DNA of 64,000 bases from CAZYFH01 sp965249175 (GTDB lineage: Bacteria; Acidobacteriota; Vicinamibacteria; Vicinamibacterales; UBA8438). The stretch is from the NCBI GenBank assembly GCA_965249175.1, contig OZ252227.1:186001-250000 (forward strand), written 5' to 3'. The position numbers and the translations under genes were made by a program. This document shows, piece by piece, positions 41,026 to 49,521 of this stretch (its first letter is position 1; every line of letters begins with the position of its first letter). The notes below the pieces were generated by a model. That model did not search any database. It was not told where the DNA came from and saw only the letters and a program-made list of their open reading frames with translations.

Positions 41026-41202
41026 CTAGCAGCCTGTGGTGAAAGTCCCGCTGCATTCGACCGGCGATGCGTCCCGCCTGCCTGCGTTGCTCATCGGTCA
41101 AATACTCCCGGTATTGTCCCTCTTCGCGCCTTGCAATGGCCGGTCGCTCTTGGAGCCAGTGGGGTCTCGGTGCGACACGGCACTTTCACCACGGGCTGCT
41201 AG
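41026..41202. mobile_element. Short inverted-repeat element, copy C
   Basis: CTAGCAGCCTGTGGTGAAAG at the left is mirrored by CTTTCACCACGGGCTGCTAG at the right, about 25 bp with few mismatches. The core again has TCAAATACTCCCGGTATTGT. It sits between the GH15 gene and the disulfide oxidoreductase gene. Confidence 0.87.
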
Positions 41203-41266
41203 CGGGCGTCGTGTCCCGGAACGAGGCGGGTGCCGTACCGACCCGGTCTCGTCCCTGTGTATCGGT

Positions 41267-42805
41267 TCAGCGACGCCAGGCGAACAGGCGAGCGAGGATG
41301 GCCCGCTGTCGATCGGTGAAGCGGGCGCGCCGCATCTGGTTCGCGGCCTTCCGCAGCGCCTCGGCCTGCGTCGGGTATGGGTGGATGGTGCTGCCCAGCA
41401 CGGAGAGTCCGGCACCGGCCTTCATGGCCACCGTGACCTCGCTGATGAGGTTGCCGGCGTCTGATGCCACGATCGTTGCTCCCACGATTACGTCGGTCCC
41501 CTTCTTGACGTGCACGCGGGCGAACCCGGCGTCCTCGCCGTCGAGGACCGCCCGGTCGACCTCGTCGAGCGGCTGGGTGAAGGTCTCCACCCGGAGGCCG
41601 CGCTGTTCTGCGTCCGCCGGGTACATGCCGACGTGCGCGATCTCGGGCTCGGTGTACGTGCACCAGGGGATGATCAGTGAATCGGTCGAAGCCGTGCCGA
41701 CCCCGAAGGGGTGGGGAAATAGCGCGTTTTGAACCACGATCTGGGCCATCGCGTCGGCCGTGTGCGTGAACTTGTGCGCGAAGCAGATGTCGCCGGCTGC
41801 ATAGACCCGCGGATTGGTCGTCCGGAGCCGGCGGTCGACCGTCACCCCTGACCGGTCGTAGCCGACGCCCGCGGACTCCAGGTCGAGGCGCTCGACATTG
41901 GGCGCGCGCCCGACGGCGACCAGGATCGCGTCGACGGCGACTTCGTGCGGGGCGCCTGCGGCCTCGTAGCGCAGGACACGCTCCGCTCCCCGCAGCTCGA
42001 CGCCGGCAATCTGCGCGCCGAAGGCGAACGTGACGCCGTCGTGGGTCAGGCGATCCTGGACGACCGCCGCGGCGTCGGGGTCCTCGCGCGGCAGAATGTG
42101 ATCGATCCGCTCCAGCACCGTGACGGTGCTGCCGAACCGGGCAAACGTCTGTGCCAGCTCGCACCCGATCGGTCCGGCGCCGATGACGGCCATCCGTCGC
42201 GGGAGGTCGGTCAGCGAGAAGACGGTGTCGTTCGTCAGATACCCAGCCTCGGCCAACCCGGGGATCGGCGGTGCGGCGGCGCGGGCGCCGGTGCAGACCG
42301 CGGCCCGGCTGAACCGCAGCGTCGCGTCATCGACGACGAGCGTGTCGCGGCCGGTGAAGCGCCCCTCCCCGATGAACACGTCGACGCCCAGGTCCCGGAA
42401 TCGCTCGGCCGAGTCGACGCCGCTCAGCGTGGCGCGCACGCGTCGCATCCGCGCCATCGCCGCCCCAAAGTCCCGTTCGGTATCACCGGGCAGCGACAGA
42501 CCGAACGCCCCGGCATTCGCCGCCGACGCCCACACACGGGCGGCGCGGATGAGGGCTTTCGAGGGGACGCAGCCGACGTTCAGGCAGTCGCCCCCCATCA
42601 AATGGCGTTCGACGAGGGCGACCTTCGCGCCCAACCCGGCGGCCACCGCTGCCGTGACGAGACCGGCAGTGCCGGCGCCGATCACGACGATGTTGTATCG
42701 CCCAGTCGGTGCGGGGTTCACCCAGCCTGCGGGGCGCACGTTGGAGACGAGCCGCTGGTTGAACGGATCGTCCGGCGCCAATTCGACGCCCGCTACTCGT
42801 GCCAT
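41267..42805 (-). CDS. FAD-dependent pyridine nucleotide-disulfide oxidoreductase (mercuric reductase homologue)
   Basis: The ATG at 42803-42805 (MARVAGVELAPDDPFNQRLV) gives 512 residues; the open frame upstream is not conserved. It has the FAD fold 'YNIVVIGAGTAGLVTAAVAA', the redox disulfide C74/C79 in 'GGDCLNVGCVPSKAL', the NAD(P)H site 'RMAVIGAGPIGCELAQTFAR', 'VYAAGDICFAHKFTHTADAM' and the dimer-interface 'STIHPYPTQAEALRKAANQM'. There is no C-terminal Cys pair or N-terminal HMA domain for Hg(II), so the merA-like label reflects homology only. The C-terminus 'RRARFTDRQRAILARLFAWR' is typical of this uncharacterised branch. Confidence 0.88.
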   Translation of the reverse strand: MARVAGVELAPDDPFNQRLVSNVRPAGWVNPAPTGRYNIVVIGAGTAGLVTAAVAAGLGAKVALVERHLMGGDCLNVGCVPSKALIRAARVWASAANAGAFGLSLPGDTERDFGAAMARMRRVRATLSGVDSAERFRDLGVDVFIGEGRFTGRDTLVVDDATLRFSRAAVCTGARAAAPPIPGLAEAGYLTNDTVFSLTDLPRRMAVIGAGPIGCELAQTFARFGSTVTVLERIDHILPREDPDAAAVVQDRLTHDGVTFAFGAQIAGVELRGAERVLRYEAAGAPHEVAVDAILVAVGRAPNVERLDLESAGVGYDRSGVTVDRRLRTTNPRVYAAGDICFAHKFTHTADAMAQIVVQNALFPHPFGVGTASTDSLIIPWCTYTEPEIAHVGMYPADAEQRGLRVETFTQPLDEVDRAVLDGEDAGFARVHVKKGTDVIVGATIVASDAGNLISEVTVAMKAGAGLSVLGSTIHPYPTQAEALRKAANQMRRARFTDRQRAILARLFAWRR

Positions 42806-42908
42806 CGCCGCTGGCAGTCTAACCCCAGAGCCCGGTTGGGTTGATTGGCGACCCGCGTGAGCCCACGGGTTACGATAGAGGAGCGCTCGTGCTCGAGTGG
42901 AGACACAG

Positions 42909-43568
42909 ATGAGGCTGTTCACTGATACAAGAAAACTCGTGGTGCCAGGACCAGCGGACGCGTTGCCCGGACGCGACGCGGCGATGCCGGTGCCGGCCCG
43001 CCACTTCGTCACCGGAAACAGTCTGACGCCTCCGTATCCGGATCGAGCCAGGTGGTCCGTCTTCGGAATGGGGTGCTTTTGGGGCGCGGAGCGGAAGTTC
43101 TGGGAGCTGCCGGGCGTGCATACGACGGCCGTCGGCTACGCGGGTGGGTCGACCCCCAATCCGACCTACGAGGAGGTCTGCAGCGGGCGAACGGGGCACA
43201 CCGAGGTGGTGCTGGTCGTCTACGACCCCGACGCGCTGAGCTTCGACCGACTGCTCCAGACCTTTTGGGAGGACCACGACCCGACTCAGGGCATGCGTCA
43301 GGGCAACGATGTCGGGACGCAGTATCGGTCCGCGATCTACGTCGTGGATGACGGACGCCGCGCTGCGGCCGTCGCCTCGCGCGATAGCTATCAGCCGATG
43401 CTGATCGCAGCCGGCCATGGGGAGATCACGACAGAGATCGCGGAGGCGCCACCGTTCTACTACGCCGAGGAGTATCACCAGCAATACCTCGCGAAGAACC
43501 CCGCCGGCTACTGCGGGCTTGGCGGAACCGGTGTCGGCTGTCCCGTCGGGGTCGCCGCTCGCGCGTAG
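42909..43568 (+). CDS. msrA: Peptide-methionine (S)-S-oxide reductase MsrA
   Basis: MsrA reduces methionine-S-sulfoxide in proteins. The ATG at 42909 follows GGAG by 6 nt; a GTG at 42897 would add four residues. The nucleophile is C56 in 'VFGMGCFWGAERKFWELPGV', with 'TTAVGYAGGSTPNPTYEEVC' and 'FWEDHDPTQGMRQGNDVGTQ' plus 'YRSAIY'. Recycling cysteines are near the C-terminus ('NPAGYCGLGGTGVGCPVG'). The N-terminal 45 residues ('TDTRKLVVPGPADALPGRDA') are an extension seen in many long MsrA proteins. It is divergent from the disulfide oxidoreductase. The active residue here is Cys, not Sec. Confidence 0.95.
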   Translation: MRLFTDTRKLVVPGPADALPGRDAAMPVPARHFVTGNSLTPPYPDRARWSVFGMGCFWGAERKFWELPGVHTTAVGYAGGSTPNPTYEEVCSGRTGHTEVVLVVYDPDALSFDRLLQTFWEDHDPTQGMRQGNDVGTQYRSAIYVVDDGRRAAAVASRDSYQPMLIAAGHGEITTEIAEAPPFYYAEEYHQQYLAKNPAGYCGLGGTGVGCPVGVAARA

Positions 43569-43593
43569 CGGGCCGGCTGGCCCCGAGCAATTC

Positions 43594-44856
43594 ATGGGTC
43601 TCCCTCGCGCGCGCGTCCTGCTTCTCTGCCTTGTCGCGGCCGGCGCGGGGCCGGTCGCCGCTACGGCGCACCCGGGCGGAGGCGAGGGACAGGAGGGGTC
43701 CGAGCCAGCGAGCCGGCAGGAGATCCTCCGGCGCGCCCGCGAAGCGAAGCAAGCGGAGCTCGAGCCCTGCACGATCTCCACCGCTGAGGCGCGGGTCCGA
43801 TTCCTCGAGACCTGGCGGCTGCCTCGACGACTCTTCGCGAAGGGGTTCTCTGGGTTCCGACCGGTCGTCGGTGGGATGCCGGCCGGCTCGGGTCTCGTCG
43901 GTGGGGCCGGCTACATCACCGGCTACCACAGCGATCTCGTGCAGTTCACGGCGAACGCACGCTTTTCGACGCGTGGATACCGGGCCTCCGATGCCGGCGT
44001 GGTCGTGTTCCCGCGTGCCAACAGTCTCCTTCCAGTTGAAGCGCGCTTCACCGCGCGGTCTCACGACTTCACGTCGCTGCGCTACTTCGGCCTCGGCGGT
44101 GACTCGAGTGGCGGCGATCGTTCGACGTATCGGTTGGAGGACCGAGCGCTGGTGGCAGGTCTCGCGGCGTGGGCAGGCGACATCGTCGAGCTGGACGCAG
44201 AGCTCCAGTGGCTCACGGCGCGGACGAGCTCCGGCTCGAGCGGCGCGAGTCTCGACGATCGGTTCAACCCCGCCGCGACGCCGGGGTTCGGCGCGGCGAC
44301 CGACTACCTCGTCTACGGCGGGCGAGCGGCCATCCACCTGCGCGACGAGAGCGTCGCTCCTTCCGTCGGCGTGACCCTCGCCGGGGCGGCGCACCGCTAC
44401 GACGACCGGGACCTGGACACGTTCGATTTCACCCGAATGGTCGGCGAGGTGACGGCACACGTGCCGCTGGGATACCGCAACCGAATACTGGCCCTGCGTC
44501 TGCGGACCTCGCACGCGGTCGGCGACGACGGCGGGATCGTGCCGTTCTATCTGATGGAAACGCTCGGCGGTGCGAACTCGATCCGCGGTTTTCGCGAATA
44601 CCGCTTCCGCGACACCCGCAATATGGTGCTCAACGTCGAGTACCGCTGGGAGGTCTGGACCTATGCCGACCTCGCATTCTTCTACGACGCGGGGAAAGTG
44701 TTCTCGGCGGCCGATGAGCTGAGCTTTGACGGGATGAAGTCAGGCTATGGCTTCGGGATCCGCGGTCACGGGCCGGGGGGCGCGGTGCTGCGATTCGACT
44801 TCGCGAAGAGTAACGAGGGCTTCATCCTGCATATAGGATCGGGACCGAGCTTCTGA
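43594..44856 (+). CDS. Outer-membrane beta-barrel protein, BamA/TamA (surface antigen) family
   Basis: From ATG 43594 (MGLPRARVLLLCLVAAGAGP) a signal peptide precedes 400 mature residues. The C-terminal two-thirds are alternating beta-strands of an Omp85-type barrel; 'METLGGANSIRGFREYRFRD' has the conserved loop-6 (V/I)RG(F/Y) motif, 'GKVFSAADELSFDGMKSGYG' and the final strand ends in Phe (...HIGSGPSF), a Bam recognition signal. No POTRA domains are seen, only a short N-terminal helical segment. The next gene starts about 20 bp downstream, so the pair is probably cotranscribed. Confidence 0.82.
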   Translation: MGLPRARVLLLCLVAAGAGPVAATAHPGGGEGQEGSEPASRQEILRRAREAKQAELEPCTISTAEARVRFLETWRLPRRLFAKGFSGFRPVVGGMPAGSGLVGGAGYITGYHSDLVQFTANARFSTRGYRASDAGVVVFPRANSLLPVEARFTARSHDFTSLRYFGLGGDSSGGDRSTYRLEDRALVAGLAAWAGDIVELDAELQWLTARTSSGSSGASLDDRFNPAATPGFGAATDYLVYGGRAAIHLRDESVAPSVGVTLAGAAHRYDDRDLDTFDFTRMVGEVTAHVPLGYRNRILALRLRTSHAVGDDGGIVPFYLMETLGGANSIRGFREYRFRDTRNMVLNVEYRWEVWTYADLAFFYDAGKVFSAADELSFDGMKSGYGFGIRGHGPGGAVLRFDFAKSNEGFILHIGSGPSF

Positions 44857-44878
44857 TGGTTTGGGACGAACTGTTGGG

Positions 44879-46570
44879 ATGAGGATGCGACGTCAAGCCG
44901 TTCCGTGGGTGGTCGCCGGCGCGTTGGGCGTGCTGTCAGCGTTGCCGGCGGCTCAGCAGCCGACGTTCTTTCCAGACGACCCGCTCCTCGCCGACGACGA
45001 CATGCTCGACGTGGCGGCGGAGCCGGTCGAGATCGAGTTGAGCGACCTGTTTGACCGGTTCGGGCACATCGTGCGCGACCTCGGCATGCCCGATCTGACC
45101 GAGGCGGTGAACGCCAACACGCTGGACGAGGTGCCCGACAGCTCCTGGTTCACCAATCGCCACGGCCGACGGCGTCTGTCGATCGCCGACCTTGCGCGCG
45201 GCCCCGACGCAGGCGATGGGCCCGACATGGCGACGCCGTGGCGCGTCTTCCGCACCAAGATTGGTGGGCTGACTCCGGGTTTCCAGATCATCGACGGTCG
45301 GGGCGATCGGTACGTCATCAAGTTCGACCCGGTGGGGATTCCGGAGCTCAGCTCCGCGGCCGAGATCATCGGCACGAAGCTGTTCTACGCGATCGGTTAC
45401 AACACGCCGGAGAACTACATCGTGGCGATGGATCCGGAAGCCGGGCTCACGATCGAGCCGGGAACGAAGCTCGAGGATGAGTTCGGCGATGAGACGCCGC
45501 TCACGCGGGCCTTTCTTGGGCGCATGTTGCGTCGTGTGCCGCGCCTCGGCGACGGCCGGATCCGGGTCACCGCCAGCAAGTATCTGCCAGGTCGCCCACT
45601 GGGACCTTTTCGCTACTACGGGACGCGGTCGGATGACCCGAACGACGTCATACCCCATGAGAACAGGCGTGAGCTCCGCGGATTGCGTCTCTTCGCCGCG
45701 TGGACGAACCACGACGACACCCGCGCCCACAACACGCAGGACAGCTTCGTCGAGGTCGGCGGCCAGCGGTTCATCCGGCACTACATGCTGGACTTCGGAT
45801 CGACGTTCGGCAGCGGCAGCGTCGAGGCGCAACTCCCCAACCTGAGCTTTCGCTACTGGCTCGACCTCGATGAAGTGAAGCGCAACGTGTGGGGCTTCGG
45901 ACTGCGGACACCGAAATATCGAACGGTCGACTGGCCGAGTCTTCCGGAATACGACTCGGTCGGGCGTTGGGAGGCGGTGTCCTACGAGCCCCACGAGTGG
46001 CGCAACGACTACCCCAACCCCGCGTTCGTCCGGATGACGGACCGCGACGCGTTCTGGGCCGCGAAGATCATCATGCGGTTCACGCCGGACGAGCTGCAGG
46101 CCATCGTCGACACGGGCGAGTTCACGAATCCGATCGAGGCGGCGTACTTCCTGGACGTCTTGATCGCACGCCAGCGCAAGACCGCTCGTCACTACCTGAA
46201 CAGGCTGAACCCACTCGACGAGTTTACCGTCGGCCCCCGCGGCCTGGCCTTTTCCAACCTGTCGGAGCGGTACGGCTTTGCCCCGCCGAGCTCCATCTAC
46301 CGGGTGGCCTGGTCGATCTACGACAACGCGACCGACCGCACGCGCGCGATCGGCGTGGCGGAAGACTACCGGGAGACGGTCATCCCGCTACCCCGCACGC
46401 GAGGCGATCTCACCGAGGGCGACGACTATCTGCTCGCGGAGATCCACACCTTGCATGACGACCATCCGCGCTGGAACCGACGGGTTGGCGTCTACCTGCG
46501 CCCGACGACTGATGGCTTCGAGGTGGTCGGCATCGAGCGGGAATCCGATCCGCCGCGCATCGGCATGTAG
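44879..46570 (+). CDS. Secreted protein with kinase-like (HipA/PI4K-type) motifs
   Basis: About 563 residues from ATG 44879; an upstream TTG or a second ATG at 44885 are alternatives. A signal peptide (RRQAVPWVVAGALGVLSALP) means export. The central domain shows kinase-like elements in order: a Lys strand 'GDRYVIKFDPVGIPELSSAA', a Glu-helix 'AAEIIGTKLFYAIGYNTPEN', a catalytic-loop-like 'WTNHDDTRAHNTQDSFVEVG' (H-x-D-x4-N) and a DFG-like 'YMLDFGSTFGSGS'. I infer an atypical kinase fold acting outside the cytoplasm, or a pseudo-kinase. It is paired with the beta-barrel gene upstream. Substrate unknown. Confidence 0.7.
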   Translation: MRMRRQAVPWVVAGALGVLSALPAAQQPTFFPDDPLLADDDMLDVAAEPVEIELSDLFDRFGHIVRDLGMPDLTEAVNANTLDEVPDSSWFTNRHGRRRLSIADLARGPDAGDGPDMATPWRVFRTKIGGLTPGFQIIDGRGDRYVIKFDPVGIPELSSAAEIIGTKLFYAIGYNTPENYIVAMDPEAGLTIEPGTKLEDEFGDETPLTRAFLGRMLRRVPRLGDGRIRVTASKYLPGRPLGPFRYYGTRSDDPNDVIPHENRRELRGLRLFAAWTNHDDTRAHNTQDSFVEVGGQRFIRHYMLDFGSTFGSGSVEAQLPNLSFRYWLDLDEVKRNVWGFGLRTPKYRTVDWPSLPEYDSVGRWEAVSYEPHEWRNDYPNPAFVRMTDRDAFWAAKIIMRFTPDELQAIVDTGEFTNPIEAAYFLDVLIARQRKTARHYLNRLNPLDEFTVGPRGLAFSNLSERYGFAPPSSIYRVAWSIYDNATDRTRAIGVAEDYRETVIPLPRTRGDLTEGDDYLLAEIHTLHDDHPRWNRRVGVYLRPTTDGFEVVGIERESDPPRIGM

Positions 46571-46600
46571 CGCTCGCTCACCCGAGGCGTAGACGCGACG

Positions 46601-47338
46601 TCACTGGCGTGTCTGGAGCTGGTTGTCGACGCGCAACACGCCGTTCGTCTGCCCGACGATGCGTTGCATCTCGATCCGTTCGATGTTGCTCTGCGCGTAG
46701 CCGAGGAGCGTGACGATGCCGTTGTCGACGATGATCCGGTACGGCGGGTTCCGCGATCTCGCCGTGCGCATGAAGTGCTCGTTGCGGAGGAGTTGACGAC
46801 GAATGGAGTTGCGAATCGTCTCGTCACTCCCCCGGGACGGCAGGGTCTCCAGGTTCACCTGGAGGTCTTGCACACCCTTGACCTTCGCGATGCGCTCGAA
46901 GAGATCCCCAGCCTTGTCCCCCAGTGGGGTCACGCGCCCGATCAAGGTCACAGCGCCCTCATGCATGCGGAAATCGATCTGATCCCACATGGTCGTGTAC
47001 TCGTAGCGCTGGATCGCTTTGATTACCTCGTCCGTCAGCTCTTGTTCGTCCTCGACCGCCGGTATCTCGATCTCGCTCGCGACGGTGCCGACGCCCGGCA
47101 CCTCGAACGTCCGTCGTAACGCTTCGCTTTTCTCCCAGAATGTCTCGAGCCGCCCCGCGAGGGTGACCTCGCTCCCGGCGACCGTCACCTCCAGGTCGCG
47201 GAGCTTGCGGTCGTCTCTGAGTGCTTGCTCGACTGCCGCCTCGAGGGCGTCGTCCGTCTGCCCCTGGAGCGGAGCCGGTGTCGCGACCGCGGCCAGCACC
47301 ACGGCGGCCGCGACGAGTCTGGTTGGATACGCGATCAT
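46601..47338 (-). CDS. Periplasmic BON-domain protein (three BON domains)
   Basis: The ATG at 47336-47338 (MIAYPTRLVAAAVVLAAVAT) follows GGGG by 6 nt and gives a 245-residue exported protein. Three BON domains can be traced: about 30-95 ('LEVTVAGSEVTLAGRLETFW'), 100-165 ('FRMHEGAVTLIGRVTPLGDK') and 175-240 ('IIVDNGIVTLLGYAQSNIER'). Each has the G(V/I)VTL.G core. BON domains bind membranes or lipids, as in OsmY and DolP. It converges with the kinase-like gene. Confidence 0.88.
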   Translation of the reverse strand: MIAYPTRLVAAAVVLAAVATPAPLQGQTDDALEAAVEQALRDDRKLRDLEVTVAGSEVTLAGRLETFWEKSEALRRTFEVPGVGTVASEIEIPAVEDEQELTDEVIKAIQRYEYTTMWDQIDFRMHEGAVTLIGRVTPLGDKAGDLFERIAKVKGVQDLQVNLETLPSRGSDETIRNSIRRQLLRNEHFMRTARSRNPPYRIIVDNGIVTLLGYAQSNIERIEMQRIVGQTNGVLRVDNQLQTRQ

Positions 47339-47382
47339 GGTGTTCCCCTTCGTCTCTTCCTCCGTTCTATCACAGAAGAGAC

Positions 47383-49521
47383 TCACGCGCCTGGGAGCGG
47401 CGTCGGCGGGCCACCCCGCGCGAAGATCGCCGCGAAGATCTGCTGCAAGAGCTCGGGTCTCTGCCCCACGAGGTCGAAGAGCTCGTCGCGCTTGATGCGC
47501 AACGCGGTGCCGCTCTCCGTCGCGACCAATCGCACGTCGCCACCCGCGCCTTCAACGTTGGCCAGCGTTTCGTACATCCCGATGACGTCGCCCGGCCGGG
47601 CCCGCGCGACCACGTCCGGGCTGTCGGCCGCCTGGAGTGACAGCTCGCCGGACAGCAGGATCCCGAGACCGAACGGCGTGCTCTGGTCCGCGACGACCTC
47701 GCCTTCCTCCAGACCGACACCCGAGGCGACCGCCGCCAGATGCAGCATCTCGGCGCCGCTGACTTTGGCAAAGAGCGGAATCCGCTGCAGCGCCAGCCCC
47801 TTTTGTACGGCGGTGATCTCGTGGTCCGGGAGGCGGTCCAGGTCGATAGCGGCCGAGCTGCGGATGAAGCCGGATCGGGCACCGTGGCGCGCGGCGAGCG
47901 TGCGGAAGAGCCCCTGCACCAGGTCGGTGTTGTCTGCCAGCAGCGTCTGGAGCTCGTCCGTGCTCAGGGTGAGCGACACCGCGGGTCCGGTCGTCTTGCT
48001 CTCGGACATCAAACAGCCGTCGAGCGCTTCCTCGAATCCCAGCGGGGCGGGGGACTCGATCTCGCGCGACCCACCGCGGTGGCCCGTCGCCACGACGGTG
48101 CCGTCCAGCAACACGTGGAGCTGTGCGGGCACGGCCCCTTCGCGGAAGAGCGTCGTGCCGGCATCGTGGCGCGTCTGATGACCGGCGCCCGCGATGCGAA
48201 AGAGCTCGTCGATACCGACCGACGCGAACAGCGGGAGCCCGCGTATCCGCTCCACGAGCGAGGCTGCCGGCAGTGCCTCGACCCAGCGTTCGCGCCGCCG
48301 TTCGGGTGTGAGCGCGTACGACGCCAGGGTCCAGGACGCCGCCTCGAACACATACCAGTCCGTGACGTCGCGATGCGCCAGCACGTGCTCGACGTCATCA
48401 CGCAGGTCCCAGAGGGCCTTTTCGCCGACGAGGGCGATCGCCGCGGCCGCCACGACCTGATCGTCGTCGTTGATCAGCTCGAGCAATGTCTCCTCGACGT
48501 CGCGCGGCCGGGTCTTGAGCAGCACGTTGCCGCGCCGGACCTTCTCCTCGAGCGGTAGATTCTCGAGGATGGGCACCAGCCGGTGACGTAGCTGACCCGA
48601 CATCACGTTGTCCAGGTACTCGAGCGCTCCCGCGCGGCTGCGCGCGTTGCCATGCTCGATCGCTGCTCGTGAGGCCGCGATGTCCTTCCACGGGTACACC
48701 AGACCGAGCAGCCGGTAGAGGCGATCAACCGTGCGGGTGAGCTTTTCGTTCAGGGCGACCGCCACCAGCGAGTCCTTCGGCATGGCGGCGCGGACGAACA
48801 GGTTGTAGTGCAGGCCCAACCGATTGAAGTACTTGCGCACCTCGGTCAACGCCAATGACTCGATCGGGTCTTTCTTGAAGTCCAGCGACGGATGCTCGCG
48901 CCGCAGCTTTTCGACGGCGGCGAGCGTCTTGAACCGTAGGAAGCTGTCCTTGGTGGAGAGGGTGTCGATCAGGATGTCCATCGACCGTTGGCACGGGATG
49001 CGCGCGAGGGTGGCGGGGAGGTGGCGGCGCACCCAGACGTCTTCGTCGGGGTCGTCGAGAAAGTACTTCAGCACGTCGACCACCGGCTCGCCGTAGCCGA
49101 CGAGTGTCTCGCGCGCGCCGCTCTTCAGCCGGCGGTTCCCGAGCAGCGACACCAGCGTCGGCGCGAACACGAAGTCGTCCGTGCCCAGAGCTCGCACACT
49201 GCGCATCGCCTCATCGGCCACCTCCGGGTCGGAATCATGGAGCAAGGGCACGAGCAGGTCGCGACAACGCGCCGTGCCGACCTGCCGGATCGCGGCCGCC
49301 AGGTCACGTCGCGCGAGGTTGGCGCTCTCACGGGTGTCGGACGCGAGCGCCGACAGCGCATGCTCTGCAGCCGCCTGGTCGGCGTCTTCCTCGCTCGCCG
49401 ACAGCACAACCGCGGCGGTCGCCACGATGCGGGGGTCGGGGTCATCGAGTAGCGAGCGGGCGAAGCCGGCGGCGTCTTCGTTGCGCATCGTCGCGAGGGC
49501 GCTGACCGCCGCGGCGCGCAC
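47383..49521 (-). CDS. HEAT-repeat and cyclic-nucleotide-binding domains of a translocase-type protein (frameshifted from upstream ORF)
   Basis: The 712 codons from 49521 are a block of HEAT repeats (about 1-410: 'MRSVRALGTDDFVFAPTLVS', 'YFLDDPDEDVWVRRHLPATL') followed by two cNMP-binding-like domains (about 420-530 'IRGLPLFASVGIDELFRIAG'; about 575-700 'PLFAKVSGAEMLHLAAVASG'). In-frame sequence upstream to about 49585 ('SEIAERWVPTIHRLVTDTDP') shows this is the continuation of the large ORF at 49442-53557, which leaves frame by loss of two bases in a GCGCGC run near 49585. It is therefore probably part of one gene, broken here or misread. Confidence 0.75.
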   Translation of the reverse strand: MRAAAVSALATMRNEDAAGFARSLLDDPDPRIVATAAVVLSASEEDADQAAAEHALSALASDTRESANLARRDLAAAIRQVGTARCRDLLVPLLHDSDPEVADEAMRSVRALGTDDFVFAPTLVSLLGNRRLKSGARETLVGYGEPVVDVLKYFLDDPDEDVWVRRHLPATLARIPCQRSMDILIDTLSTKDSFLRFKTLAAVEKLRREHPSLDFKKDPIESLALTEVRKYFNRLGLHYNLFVRAAMPKDSLVAVALNEKLTRTVDRLYRLLGLVYPWKDIAASRAAIEHGNARSRAGALEYLDNVMSGQLRHRLVPILENLPLEEKVRRGNVLLKTRPRDVEETLLELINDDDQVVAAAAIALVGEKALWDLRDDVEHVLAHRDVTDWYVFEAASWTLASYALTPERRRERWVEALPAASLVERIRGLPLFASVGIDELFRIAGAGHQTRHDAGTTLFREGAVPAQLHVLLDGTVVATGHRGGSREIESPAPLGFEEALDGCLMSESKTTGPAVSLTLSTDELQTLLADNTDLVQGLFRTLAARHGARSGFIRSSAAIDLDRLPDHEITAVQKGLALQRIPLFAKVSGAEMLHLAAVASGVGLEEGEVVADQSTPFGLGILLSGELSLQAADSPDVVARARPGDVIGMYETLANVEGAGGDVRLVATESGTALRIKRDELFDLVGQRPELLQQIFAAIFARGGPPTPLPGA

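Noticed and set aside
39633..41042. 469-codon open frame antisense to GH15
   Set aside because: Shadow of the GH15 gene, no domain, His/Arg/Val-biased.
41267..42805. Mercury-resistance gene merA
   Set aside because: It lacks the N-terminal HMA domain and the C-terminal vicinal Cys pair needed for Hg(II), and no mer genes are adjacent; annotated as a homologue only.
42909..43568. MsrA as another possible selenoprotein
   Set aside because: The active site is encoded as Cys (GCFWG), with no in-frame TGA.
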